Origin: Candidatus Poribacteria bacterium
GTDB taxonomy: Bacteria > Poribacteria > WGA-4E > GCA-2687025
Direction: 5' to 3'
Assembly (NCBI GenBank): GCA_026004875.1
Contig: BPJZ01000005.1
Coordinates: 62,001-126,000, forward strand
DNA length: 64,000 bases
Position numbers and translations under genes: made by a program. This document shows, one piece after another, positions 1 to 7,808 of the stretch. The notes under the pieces were generated by a model. That model saw nothing but the letters and a program-made list of their open reading frames with translations. It did not search any database and was not told the origin of the DNA. How positions within the stretch are numbered: position 1 is the stretch's first letter; each line of letters opens with the position of its first letter.

Positions 1-101
1 ATCGTAATCGCCCATCCCTTGGAAGACAAGGGGAACCAAAATGCCGCAGAGGCGTCCGATCGATCAACTGACAGAACGTTCGCAGGGGAGCTCCTCCCCT
101 C

Positions 102-139
102 CAGGTCGGTTTGACCTGATTCCGGCTGGGGGATATAGT
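102..139 (+). promoter_or_regulatory. Promoter with overlapping dyad ahead of the rhodanese gene
   Basis: A sigma-70-like promoter is visible: TTGACC at 111-116, a 17-base spacer, and TATAGT at 134-139. The -35 box lies inside a perfect dyad, CAGGTC-N5-GACCTG (102-118), so a repressor bound there would block RNA polymerase. A second inverted repeat, AGGGGAG-CTC-CTCCCCT, lies just upstream (84-100). The rhodanese start codon is at 195 with a good ribosome binding site (GGGAGG) about 10 bases before it. The rest of 1-194 shows no gene. Confidence 0.6.
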
Positions 140-194
140 GAGAACGACGGGAAACCCCGTGGTGAGGTGATCTCAAACTAAGGGAGGTCAACAG

Positions 195-1049
195 ATGGCC
201 GAGTACGCACATCCGGAGATGCTCGTCTCCACCGAGTGGGTGGCGGAGCATCTCAACGACCCTGGGATTCGCATCGTCGAGGTGGACGTTGACACCTCCG
301 CCTATGAGGAAGGACACATCCCCGGCGCCATCGGCTGGAACTGGCAGACCCAGCTGTGCGACCAGGTCCGGCGGGACATCCTCAGCCGAGAGGCCTTCGA
401 ACAGCTGATGAGCGAATCGGGGATCTCCAACGACACGACGATCGTCTTTTACGGCGACAACAACAACTGGTTCGCCACCTATGCCCTCTGGCAGGTCCTC
501 TATTGGGGCCATCCGGAGAGCCAGGTGCGGCTGATGAACGGCGGTCGAAAGAAGTGGATCGCTGAGGGACGACCCCTAACCAAGGAGGTCCCCTCCTACC
601 CCCGTACCAATTACAAGGCTCACCTGGGCGACGAAAACATCCGCGCTTACAGCTGGGAGGTCCTCAACGCCATCCGGGAGCGAAACGCCAATCTGGTGGA
701 CGTGCGGTCCGTACCGGAGTACACGGGCGAGATTTTGGCGCCTCCCGGACTCCCCGAGACGGCCCAACGCGGTGGACACATCCCCGGGGCGATCAACGTT
801 CCCTGGTCCATGGCGGTCAACGAGGACGGCACCTTTAAATCGCCCGAGGAGCTCTGGGAGATCTACGGCAAGCTGGACCCCGAAAAGGAGACGATCGCTT
901 ACTGCCGAATCGGTGAGCGTTCCTCACACACCTGGTTCGTCCTGAAGTACCTGTTGGGCTTCGACAAGGTTCAAAACTACGACGGTTCCTGGACCGAATG
1001 GGGGAACCTGGTCGGCGCGCCGATCGTCAAGGGCGAAGAGCCGGGTTAA
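195..1049 (+). CDS. Thiosulfate sulfurtransferase (two-domain rhodanese)
   Basis: A cytoplasmic two-domain rhodanese of 284 residues, the usual family size; no signal peptide is seen. The N-terminal inactive rhodanese domain covers about residues 8-130 and the catalytic domain about 155-280. The active-site loop reads [12 protein letters not shown], which places the persulfide-carrying Cys close to residue 237. Enzymes of this type move sulfane sulfur from thiosulfate to cyanide or to protein acceptors; the CRIGERS loop is like that of actinobacterial CysA2/SseA. The start at 195 has the Shine-Dalgarno sequence GGGAGG. Its stop codon overlaps the stop codon of the convergent ruvX by 4 bp. The physiological acceptor is unknown. 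Confidence 0.92.
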   Translation: MAEYAHPEMLVSTEWVAEHLNDPGIRIVEVDVDTSAYEEGHIPGAIGWNWQTQLCDQVRRDILSREAFEQLMSESGISNDTTIVFYGDNNNWFATYALWQVLYWGHPESQVRLMNGGRKKWIAEGRPLTKEVPSYPRTNYKAHLGDENIRAYSWEVLNAIRERNANLVDVRSVPEYTGEILAPPGLPETAQRGGHIPGAINVPWSMAVNEDGTFKSPEELWEIYGKLDPEKETIAYCRIGERSSHTWFVLKYLLGFDKVQNYDGSWTEWGNLVGAPIVKGEEPG

Positions 1050-1501
1050 TCCCCCCGACGACCGCGAGCGCTCAAATAGGATTCCAAAAGGAGCACGGCG
1101 GCCACCTGGTCCACGTGCTCCTTAATGTAACGGTGGCGCTTCTTCGAGCGGCCCCGCCGTCGTCCGGGGGCCTCGGGGCGGCGAAGGATCCGCTCCGCCT
1201 GAACGGTCGTGAGCCGCTCGTCCCAAGTCTCCACCGGCACCGAAAGCTCCCGCCGGAGCCGCTCGACAAAGCGCAGCACCCGCTGGGCGATCACCCCTTC
1301 TTCGTTGCGGAGCGTCTTAGGAACTCCGACGACTACCCGCTCCGCTCCTCGATCCCGGACCAGCTTGGCGATCGCGGCAATCGCCGAGCGGTCGTCGGAG
1401 CGTCGAAGAGTCGTTACCGGACTGGCCAGCAACTCCAACGGATCGCTGGCCGCTACTCCGATCCGCTTTTCTCCCACATCTAGCGCGAGGATCACTCCCA
1501 T
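1046..1501 (-). CDS. ruvX: RuvX/YqgF family Holliday junction resolvase-like nuclease
   Basis: Encodes about 151 residues with an RNase H-like fold. The N-terminus reads [17 protein letters not shown], carrying the first catalytic Asp in DVGEKRIG. Later motifs are [18 protein letters not shown] and the C-terminal [13 protein letters not shown]. The family acts in pre-16S rRNA 5' end processing and possibly in recombination. The reading frame is open further upstream, but I chose the ATG at 1501 because it begins the conserved domain and follows GGGGAG. The last bases overlap the rhodanese stop. A strong hairpin upstream (1540-1571) separates it from the protoglobin gene. Confidence 0.9.
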   Translation of the reverse strand: MGVILALDVGEKRIGVAASDPLELLASPVTTLRRSDDRSAIAAIAKLVRDRGAERVVVGVPKTLRNEEGVIAQRVLRFVERLRRELSVPVETWDERLTTVQAERILRRPEAPGRRRGRSKKRHRYIKEHVDQVAAVLLLESYLSARGRRGD

Positions 1502-1539
1502 TTGCTCCCCCTCAGGGGGATGGTACCCTAAAACGAAGC

Positions 1540-1571
1540 GGCCCGAACGATCCGGCTGGATCGTTCGGGCC
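1540..1571 (-). terminator. Strong hairpin terminator after the MarR-protoglobin unit
   Basis: A perfect 14-bp stem (1540-1553 with 1558-1571) closes a 4-base loop. On the minus strand it follows the protoglobin stop (1606) by 34 bases and precedes GCTTCGTTTTAG, a weak U-rich tract. It should end the MarR-protoglobin transcript before ruvX. Confidence 0.7.
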
Positions 1572-1605
1572 AAAAAGAACGCCAACCGATCGTGCCGACG
1601 ATCGC

Positions 1606-2199
1606 TCAGAAGTCCCCTTCTCGGACGTAGGGGTACGACCAGAGCGTCAGCTGGAGGATCACCGACTTCGTCCACGCCTGATGCATCTTCTCGACGGTCT
1701 CGGAGTCGTGACCTCCTTTGGCCAAGAACGGCCGAATTGTCGCCACGATCGGATAGATCAAGGGAATCATGTACCGAAACGGAACGATCTCCGGCGCGTC
1801 GACCCCGTCGGTTTGGTTCTTCTTTTCGCGGTGGTGCCGGCGCCCAATCTCAAACTGATAGTCCAGCCACGCCTGATCGTACTCGGCACGGGTGGTGTCC
1901 AGAATCCACCGACCAAAGCGCTGGCGAACTCGACTCAGGTAAGTCTCGTCCGGCTGCCCGTCCGACGTTCGAGTGAAGTAGTAGAGCAGATGCGGGACGG
2001 ACCCAACAAAGCCGTACCAGACATCGAGGATCTCCTCGACCTGGTCCTTCAGCACCTCGTGGGCCATTCGCAGATAACGAACGTCTTCCTCCCCAAACAG
2101 CGCCACCTGCGCCATCTGCTGAAACTCCCCCAGCGCGATCGGCGCGGGCGGAACGGCATCGGTACCGTAGGTGTAACCGGGAATCGAATGAGCCGACAT
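1606..2199 (-). CDS. Protoglobin (single-domain heme protein)
   Basis: A 197-residue protein that reads along its whole length like Methanosarcina acetivorans protoglobin, which has about 195 residues. Shared segments include IPGYTYG near the start, VEEILDVWYGFVGS (Trp61 and Tyr62 match the distal-pocket pair), LLYYFT, RRHHREKKNQTD (His122 is the probable proximal heme ligand) and LWSYPYVREGDF at the end. Protoglobins bind O2, CO and NO in a deeply buried heme and are the stand-alone form of the globin-coupled sensor domain; no output domain is attached here. It lies 25 bp after the MarR-type regulator in the same transcript, so its level is probably set by that regulator. Ligand sensing, NO detoxification or carbene-like chemistry are all possible in vivo roles. 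Confidence 0.93.
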   Translation of the reverse strand: MSAHSIPGYTYGTDAVPPAPIALGEFQQMAQVALFGEEDVRYLRMAHEVLKDQVEEILDVWYGFVGSVPHLLYYFTRTSDGQPDETYLSRVRQRFGRWILDTTRAEYDQAWLDYQFEIGRRHHREKKNQTDGVDAPEIVPFRYMIPLIYPIVATIRPFLAKGGHDSETVEKMHQAWTKSVILQLTLWSYPYVREGDF

Positions 2200-2224
2200 C
2201 CGACTTCCTCCCTCTTGTTGAGAT

Positions 2225-2902
2225 TCAACCTCTGGCGCCCTGAACGGGGCCCTTCGATCCGCTCACTGAGGGGCTCAGGAAGCCCCTCCAGTTCTCCTCA
2301 ACCAACGGCCCTTCGGCCTGAAGATGGTCCGGGCACTCGATCCGAAGCTCCGCATCTCCAAACGGAGCGTCTACAAACGCACAATGATGAGGTCGCTTTG
2401 GGTCCTGATAGACATGAGGCCGGAAGTACTGACAGGTCAGACACATGCGCGCCGGATGAATCTTCCCCCGCTCTTGGAGAAGGCGGATCACCTTGGAAAG
2501 AGCCCGCAAAAGCGTCCCCCGCTCCGGTTCAGAAAGGACTTCGATCGCCTCTAGAAAGGCGTCCGGCCACTCGGCGAGCGCTAAGGCCTGGGCCCTCCCC
2601 TCCTGGGTGAGATAAAGACGAACGATGCGCCGGTCGTCCGGATCCCGGCTCCGCTCGACCAGCCCCTTGGCGACCAGCACCCCCACCGCGTCGCTGACCG
2701 TCGGCGCCGTGACGCCTAACAACGAGGCCACCTCCGAGACCCGCAGTGGCCCTCGCGCGTTCAAGAAGACCAACAACTGCTGCTGAGTCGGCGTCAGGCC
2801 GTACCGCTCCCGCTCCTTCCAGGCCTCGCTCCGAATTGCTAGGCCAATTTTAGCCAGCGCCGTCAGCAGCCGATCGGCCACCTCCCGGCTTTCCGAACTC
2901 AT
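2225..2902 (-). CDS. MarR family regulator with C-terminal Cys/His motif
   Basis: A 225-residue DNA-binding protein. Residues about 10-145 form a MarR winged helix: the recognition region reads LLGVTAPTVSDAVGVLVAKG and the wing contains DPDDRR. A tail that normal MarR proteins of about 145 residues lack follows, with C154xxC157, HHC (172-174) and CPDH (190-193). These look like a metal or redox site. The gene starts 18 bases downstream of a perfect palindrome that overlaps its own transcription start, which suggests autorepression. It is followed by protoglobin, so the signal may be O2, NO, metal or redox state (inference). The start ATG at 2902 lacks a strong Shine-Dalgarno sequence. Confidence 0.88.
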   Translation of the reverse strand: MSSESREVADRLLTALAKIGLAIRSEAWKERERYGLTPTQQQLLVFLNARGPLRVSEVASLLGVTAPTVSDAVGVLVAKGLVERSRDPDDRRIVRLYLTQEGRAQALALAEWPDAFLEAIEVLSEPERGTLLRALSKVIRLLQERGKIHPARMCLTCQYFRPHVYQDPKRPHHCAFVDAPFGDAELRIECPDHLQAEGPLVEENWRGFLSPSVSGSKGPVQGARG

Positions 2903-2919
2903 GATGCCACCCCAATTAG

Positions 2920-2963
2920 TTAGGACTCCTAATTATTATCGCTTCAAAACTCTCACCTGTCAA
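2920..2963 (-). promoter_or_regulatory. Promoter and MarR-type operator for the MarR-protoglobin unit
   Basis: On the minus strand TTGACA (2958-2963), a 17-base spacer and GATAAT (2935-2940) form a near-consensus sigma-70 promoter. Directly downstream lies the palindrome TTAGGA-G-TCCTAA (2920-2932 as read on the minus strand). It is part of AATTAGGAGTCCTAACTAATT-like nested dyads that cover the expected +1 site. The size and AT-rich symmetry are typical of MarR operators. A repressor bound here would block transcription initiation. Confidence 0.8.
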
Positions 2964-3012
2964 GGGGAGCCGATCAGGAGCGGACACCATCGGAGAGGAG
3001 GAAACGCTCGAT

Positions 3013-5166
3013 CTAGTCGGCCGGTTCGGACTCGCGCGCTTTTCGATGGCGGATGTAGCGACGGACGCGCCGAACGTTTCGGATGCGACCGATGGCCTGC
3101 ATCACCTGATTGAGCTGTTCAACGTTGGCCACGTCCAATTTGAACCACTGGTAGGCCATCGTCGAGTCAGGGGTTCGGGCGTTCATGTCTTCGATGTTCA
3201 CCTCAAAACGGGCGATCGTGCTGGTCACGTCGGCGAGCAGACCGGTTCGGTTGTCGCATTCAACGATGATCTCGGCGGGATACCGGCTGGCCGGATGGGT
3301 GATCCACTCGATCTCAACGACGCGATCCAGGTCGCAGGCGATCCGGGGGCAGTCTCGCATATGGACGGTGATCCCCCGTCCGCGGGTGATATATCCGACC
3401 ACATCGTCGCCAGGGAGAGGGGAGCAGCACTTAGCGATCCGAGCGACAGTATCACTTCCTTCGATCCGGAAACCGATCATCCGGACGGGTCGGAGCCGGT
3501 GGGGCTCCGGCTCCCGTGCGGGAGCGACCAGTTGATAGATCCGATGGGCGGAGAGCTTTCCGCTGCCTACATCGGCAAGAAGCTTCTCCTTGGCGTCGTA
3601 CTGGAGCCGTTCGAGGATGCGCTTCCAGGCCTCCGGGGTGAGAACACTCTCAGCGCGCAGGCCGTGCTCGTTGAGCTCTTCAGCGACCCTCCGCTCGCCC
3701 TCCTGAACGTGCTGGTCGAAGTCCTTGTCTCGGAACCATCGGTTGATCGCCGTCCGCGCTCGAGAGGTTTTCACGAACCGGAGCCAGTCACGGCTGGGCT
3801 CAGCGTGAGGACTGGTCAGGATTTCAACCAGATCGCCGTCTTGGAGCTCCGTCTTCAGCGGCACTAGTCGTTCGTTGACCCGAGCGCCGGTCGCGTGAAG
3901 ACCGATCTCCGTGTGAATGTAAAAAGCGAAGTCCAGGGCCGTCGCCCCTTTGGGCAGCCGTTTGAGGTCGCCCTTGGGGGTCACCACGAAGATCTCCTCT
4001 TCGAACAGCTCATCTCGGATATTGCGAAGGTACTCGCCGGGGCTTTGGCGCTCTTGGAGCTGGAGGAGCATTGTCCGAACCGCCTCGTAGACCTGAGCCG
4101 CATCTCGATCGCGGAGGGGTCGGGAGCCGGCCTCCTTGTAAAACCAGTGGGCGGCCAACCCTCGCTCGGCGATCTCGTCCATCTCGTAGGTGCGGATCTG
4201 GACCTCAATGGGTCGCCCTCGATCAATGACCGTCGTGTGCAACGACTGATATCCGTTGCTCCGAGGCAGGGCGATGTAATCCTTAAAACGGTTGGGAACC
4301 GGCACCCAGCGCGAATGGATGTACCCGAGCGCCAGATAGCAATCGTTGACCGTCGGCACCAAGACCCGAAAACCGATCAGGTCGTAGATCTGTTCAAAGG
4401 GTACCCCGCGCACGGTCATCTTCTGCCAGATGCTATAAAGGTGCTTCGGACGGCCGTAGACGGTGAAGTCCTTCATACCGTGCTGCTGGAGCACCCGGCG
4501 AATCTCCTCGGTCACCTCTTTGGTATAGGCCTCGCGCTCGGCCCGTTTGGCGGCCACTCGAGCGGCGATGTCCTTGTAGATCTCCGGGTAAAGCGCCTTG
4601 AAGGCCAAGTCTTCCAGCTTGACGCGGATCGAGTGCATCCCCAAGCGATGGGCCAGAGGGGCGTAGATCTCCAGCGTCTCTTTGGCAATTCGGCGCTGCT
4701 TGGCCGGCTCCAGGAACTGGATGGTCTCCATGTTGTGGAGTCGATCGGCCAGCTTGACGACGATCACGCGCGGATCGCGGGCGATCGCGACTACCATCTT
4801 CCGGTAGTTTTCGGCTTCTCGCTCTTCAAACCGATCGAAGCGGGTCTTCTCCAACTTGGTGACCCCCTCGACCAGCTTGGCGATTACCTCGCCAAAGCGG
4901 CGAGCGATCTCTTCGTTAGGGATCCCCTCATCCTCCTCCACATCGTGGAGCAGCCCGGCGCAGATGGTGGGAACGTCCGCGCCCATCTGGACCAGTCGAC
5001 GAGCCACTTCGTAGGGATGCACAAAAAACGGGCACTGCGACTCCCGGCGCCGGCCTTCGTGGCACTTCTGGGCAAAGTGGTACGCCTCGGTGATCAGCTG
5101 GCGTTCCTCTTCGCTCAGGCTGGGCCGAACCTGCCGAATCTCTTGGAGCAGTTCCTCAACGCTCAT
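3013..5166 (-). CDS. rel: Bifunctional (p)ppGpp synthetase/hydrolase, Rel/SpoT family
   Basis: A 717-residue stringent-response enzyme with the full family layout. The N-terminal HD hydrolase (His50, HDVEED at 74-79, and LADRLHNM) appears intact. The synthetase domain has RFKDYIALPRSNGYQS and EVQIRT; the RFKD charge pattern is that of bifunctional enzymes and not of RelA. A TGS domain follows (EIFVVTPKGDLKRLPKGAT), then the Cys-containing linker (KCCSPLPGD) and a C-terminal ACT domain. It makes pppGpp from ATP and GTP during starvation and degrades it afterwards. Its ATG overlaps the recJ stop (ATGA), so translation is probably coupled to recJ. Confidence 0.96.
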   Translation of the reverse strand: MSVEELLQEIRQVRPSLSEEERQLITEAYHFAQKCHEGRRRESQCPFFVHPYEVARRLVQMGADVPTICAGLLHDVEEDEGIPNEEIARRFGEVIAKLVEGVTKLEKTRFDRFEEREAENYRKMVVAIARDPRVIVVKLADRLHNMETIQFLEPAKQRRIAKETLEIYAPLAHRLGMHSIRVKLEDLAFKALYPEIYKDIAARVAAKRAEREAYTKEVTEEIRRVLQQHGMKDFTVYGRPKHLYSIWQKMTVRGVPFEQIYDLIGFRVLVPTVNDCYLALGYIHSRWVPVPNRFKDYIALPRSNGYQSLHTTVIDRGRPIEVQIRTYEMDEIAERGLAAHWFYKEAGSRPLRDRDAAQVYEAVRTMLLQLQERQSPGEYLRNIRDELFEEEIFVVTPKGDLKRLPKGATALDFAFYIHTEIGLHATGARVNERLVPLKTELQDGDLVEILTSPHAEPSRDWLRFVKTSRARTAINRWFRDKDFDQHVQEGERRVAEELNEHGLRAESVLTPEAWKRILERLQYDAKEKLLADVGSGKLSAHRIYQLVAPAREPEPHRLRPVRMIGFRIEGSDTVARIAKCCSPLPGDDVVGYITRGRGITVHMRDCPRIACDLDRVVEIEWITHPASRYPAEIIVECDNRTGLLADVTSTIARFEVNIEDMNARTPDSTMAYQWFKLDVANVEQLNQVMQAIGRIRNVRRVRRYIRHRKARESEPAD

Positions 5167-7784
5167 GGTTCGTCTCCAACGGGAGGGGTGGCCAACAGCT
5201 CCCGACGGTACTGCAGCAATCGCTCAAAGAACTCGCGGGCGGGCCACTTTGCCCAGCGGGTCTGGTGCAACTTCCAGGCCAGCCGTTTTGTCTGCGCCTC
5301 CCGATAGGTTGGCGAGTCGTCCAGCTCTCGGCGCTCTTCCGTCCGCACCGCTTGGATCCGCTCCGGACGGCCGCCAAGCGAACGGATCAGCCCCAGCTCC
5401 TCGAAAACGCGCCGGGCCAGCTGAAGTCCCTCCTCTTCGACGACCTCCGCGGCCGCTTCCTTCCACTGAGGCCAGGTGAGTCCCTCCGGAGAAGCCGCCA
5501 GCGCCTGATAGATCGCCCGGAGCTGCTCCCGATCCGGCCACCATCGCTCCCGAAGGCGGGTGTCCACCTCTAGGTCGCGTGCGTTAAACAGCAGATGGAC
5601 GTACCGCACCTCCGACTCGTCCGGTGGCCCCTCACCCCAGCCCAGGAGCGTCGGCTCTGCCATCTGGAGGAAGGTCGCCTCGTCGCGCGGCGGGTGGCAA
5701 ATGACGACGTGACGGACCTGACTCCACAGCTCCGGCGCCTCCTGAGTGGAGACCGGTTCCACGGCCAGCAGGCCGCTCCATGCGCCCTCCAGGAACTGCA
5801 TGGTTCGCTCCTCGCGCTCCTCCTGGGCGGCTTCCGGCGATAACTCGACCACTCGACCGATCAGGCCGGCCTCTTGGAAGATGGCCATCGCCTGTTCCAG
5901 CGCTCGACCATCGCGGACGTAAAACAGCGCCGGCTCGCCCCGCTCTGCGATCCGGACCAGATAGCGACGCTTGTCCGAATCGCTTCGTCTATCTGAAATC
6001 TTAACCCAGGTCGGATAAACCCGGCCTGGGAAGATACCTTGATCCCGATGGGGAACGGGAGTGATCTCCCAGTGGGAGACAACGATTTCCACGCTCCGGC
6101 GGTCGTTGTACTCGTTAATTCGGGGGCGGCCCGCTACGCCGATCTCCGCCTCCGGCAGCTGAAGCACGGTGAGGTGCTCCGCGCCCTGCCAGTGAACGGC
6201 CCGGACCTGAATCCGGCCGTCGGTGAGCCAGGCGCTCAGATGTTCGTTCGCGGCACCCATGAGCCGGGGACCTTCGAGGAGGCGGAGATTGCGCACGCCG
6301 ATCGTCGGAGAGGGGTTCCCCTCTCCAAACGGCTCTAGAAGACTAAGCTCTTCCAGCGCCTCCACGCTCAGCTCGTCGAGAGGAACGATCGCATCCAGGT
6401 AGAGTTTGGGATAAAGGTCCTCCGGGCGGAGCCGCCGTTTGGCCACTCGGAGAAAGGCCCGTCGGAAGCTCTCCAGGTTCTCCTGGCGGATGCTCAGCCC
6501 GCCAGCGGCAGCGTGCCCACCAAACTGCTCCAGCCATTTTCCACAGGCCAACAGGGCCTCCTGCATGTGGAACTCCGGAATGCTTCGGCCGGAGCCGCGA
6601 CCCCCCGCCTCGTCCAGGGCGATCACCACCACAGGTCGCCAGTAGCGCTCCACCAACCGCGAAGCGACGATCCCGACCACGCCCGGATGCCATCCCCGCT
6701 TGGCGACGACGATCGCTGCGTCTTGATCCGGCCGAAACCGACGCTCGATCTGTTCGATCGCCTCGCGGGTGATCTCCTGCTCGATCTCTCGACGCTGACG
6801 GTTTTCCGCGTCCAGGAGCTCGGCGATCTCCCGCGCCTCCTCCTCCGAGGAGGTCGTCAGCAGCCGAACCACCTTCTCGGAGGTGCTCAGCCGCCCTGCG
6901 GCGTTAATCCTTGGCCCCAGGACAAAGCCGATATGGGTGCTGCTCAGCTCCAGGTCTTCGCGCAAGCGGGCCACCTCGGCCAGAGCGCGCACTCCAAGGC
7001 GCTCTCGCCGGCTGAGCACCTCCATTCCTAGCTTGGCGAGCACTCGGTTCTCATCCCGAATCTCGGCCATATCGGCCACCGTGCCCAGCGCCACGAGATC
7101 CAGGACGCGGAGCAAGCGCTCGTCCTCCTCCGGTGAGACGGCCCCCAACAACGCCTGAGCGATCTTAAAGGCCAAACCGACCCCTGCCAGGCCGGAAAAG
7201 GGATACTCGCTTCCAGGAAGCTTCGGATCTATCAGCGCAACGATCCGCTCCGAATCGGGAATTCGTTCCGGGTCAATCGCGTGATGGTCCGTGACGATCA
7301 CGTCAATTCCCAGCCGAGCCGCTTCGGCCAACGGCTCCCGGGCGGTAATTCCACAGTCTACCGTCAGGAGAAGCGCTGTGCCACGCTCCCGAATCTTCCG
7401 AATCGCCTCCGCGTTGACCCCGTACCCTTCCGACTCCCGTTCGGGGATGTAAAAATCCACCTCGGCGCCCAGGTCGCTCAGGATTTCGATCAGCAGGGCC
7501 GTTGCGGTCGTTCCGTCCACGTCATAGTCGCCGTAGATGGTGACCCGCTCGCCCCGATCAATCGCCCGGGCGAGCCGTTGGACGGCCTGCTTCATCCCCG
7601 GTAGGCGCATGGGATCGTGCAGATGCTCAAAGCGAGGATAGAGAAACCGGATCGCTTCTTCCGGCGTGCGGACACCGCGTTGCAACAGAAGATGGGCCAA
7701 TAACGGGGAGACCTTCAGCCGATAGGCCAGCTCCGCCACCGTGTTCAAATCTACCGGACGCGTCGTCCAGATCGGTTGGGCCAA
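5163..7784 (-). CDS. recJ: Single-stranded-DNA-specific exonuclease RecJ, long form
   Basis: A 5'-to-3' ssDNA exonuclease for recombination and mismatch or base-excision repair. DHH-family motifs are visible: YGDYDVDGTTATALL, LTVDCGIT, VIVTDHH and, in the DHHA1 part, GGHAAAGGLSI. The protein has 873 residues, against about 577 in E. coli. The extra ~300 C-terminal residues after the OB region resemble the extended RecJ of Firmicutes, Deinococcus and relatives, but I see no known catalytic motif in them. The start is TTG at 7784 after GGAAGGACGGGG. It lies 24 bp after the BatA-like gene and overlaps rel by 4 bp. Confidence 0.94.
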   Translation of the reverse strand: MAQPIWTTRPVDLNTVAELAYRLKVSPLLAHLLLQRGVRTPEEAIRFLYPRFEHLHDPMRLPGMKQAVQRLARAIDRGERVTIYGDYDVDGTTATALLIEILSDLGAEVDFYIPERESEGYGVNAEAIRKIRERGTALLLTVDCGITAREPLAEAARLGIDVIVTDHHAIDPERIPDSERIVALIDPKLPGSEYPFSGLAGVGLAFKIAQALLGAVSPEEDERLLRVLDLVALGTVADMAEIRDENRVLAKLGMEVLSRRERLGVRALAEVARLREDLELSSTHIGFVLGPRINAAGRLSTSEKVVRLLTTSSEEEAREIAELLDAENRQRREIEQEITREAIEQIERRFRPDQDAAIVVAKRGWHPGVVGIVASRLVERYWRPVVVIALDEAGGRGSGRSIPEFHMQEALLACGKWLEQFGGHAAAGGLSIRQENLESFRRAFLRVAKRRLRPEDLYPKLYLDAIVPLDELSVEALEELSLLEPFGEGNPSPTIGVRNLRLLEGPRLMGAANEHLSAWLTDGRIQVRAVHWQGAEHLTVLQLPEAEIGVAGRPRINEYNDRRSVEIVVSHWEITPVPHRDQGIFPGRVYPTWVKISDRRSDSDKRRYLVRIAERGEPALFYVRDGRALEQAMAIFQEAGLIGRVVELSPEAAQEEREERTMQFLEGAWSGLLAVEPVSTQEAPELWSQVRHVVICHPPRDEATFLQMAEPTLLGWGEGPPDESEVRYVHLLFNARDLEVDTRLRERWWPDREQLRAIYQALAASPEGLTWPQWKEAAAEVVEEEGLQLARRVFEELGLIRSLGGRPERIQAVRTEERRELDDSPTYREAQTKRLAWKLHQTRWAKWPAREFFERLLQYRRELLATPPVGDEP

Positions 7785-7808
7785 CGGTCCCCGTCCTTCC
7801 CTCGAGTC

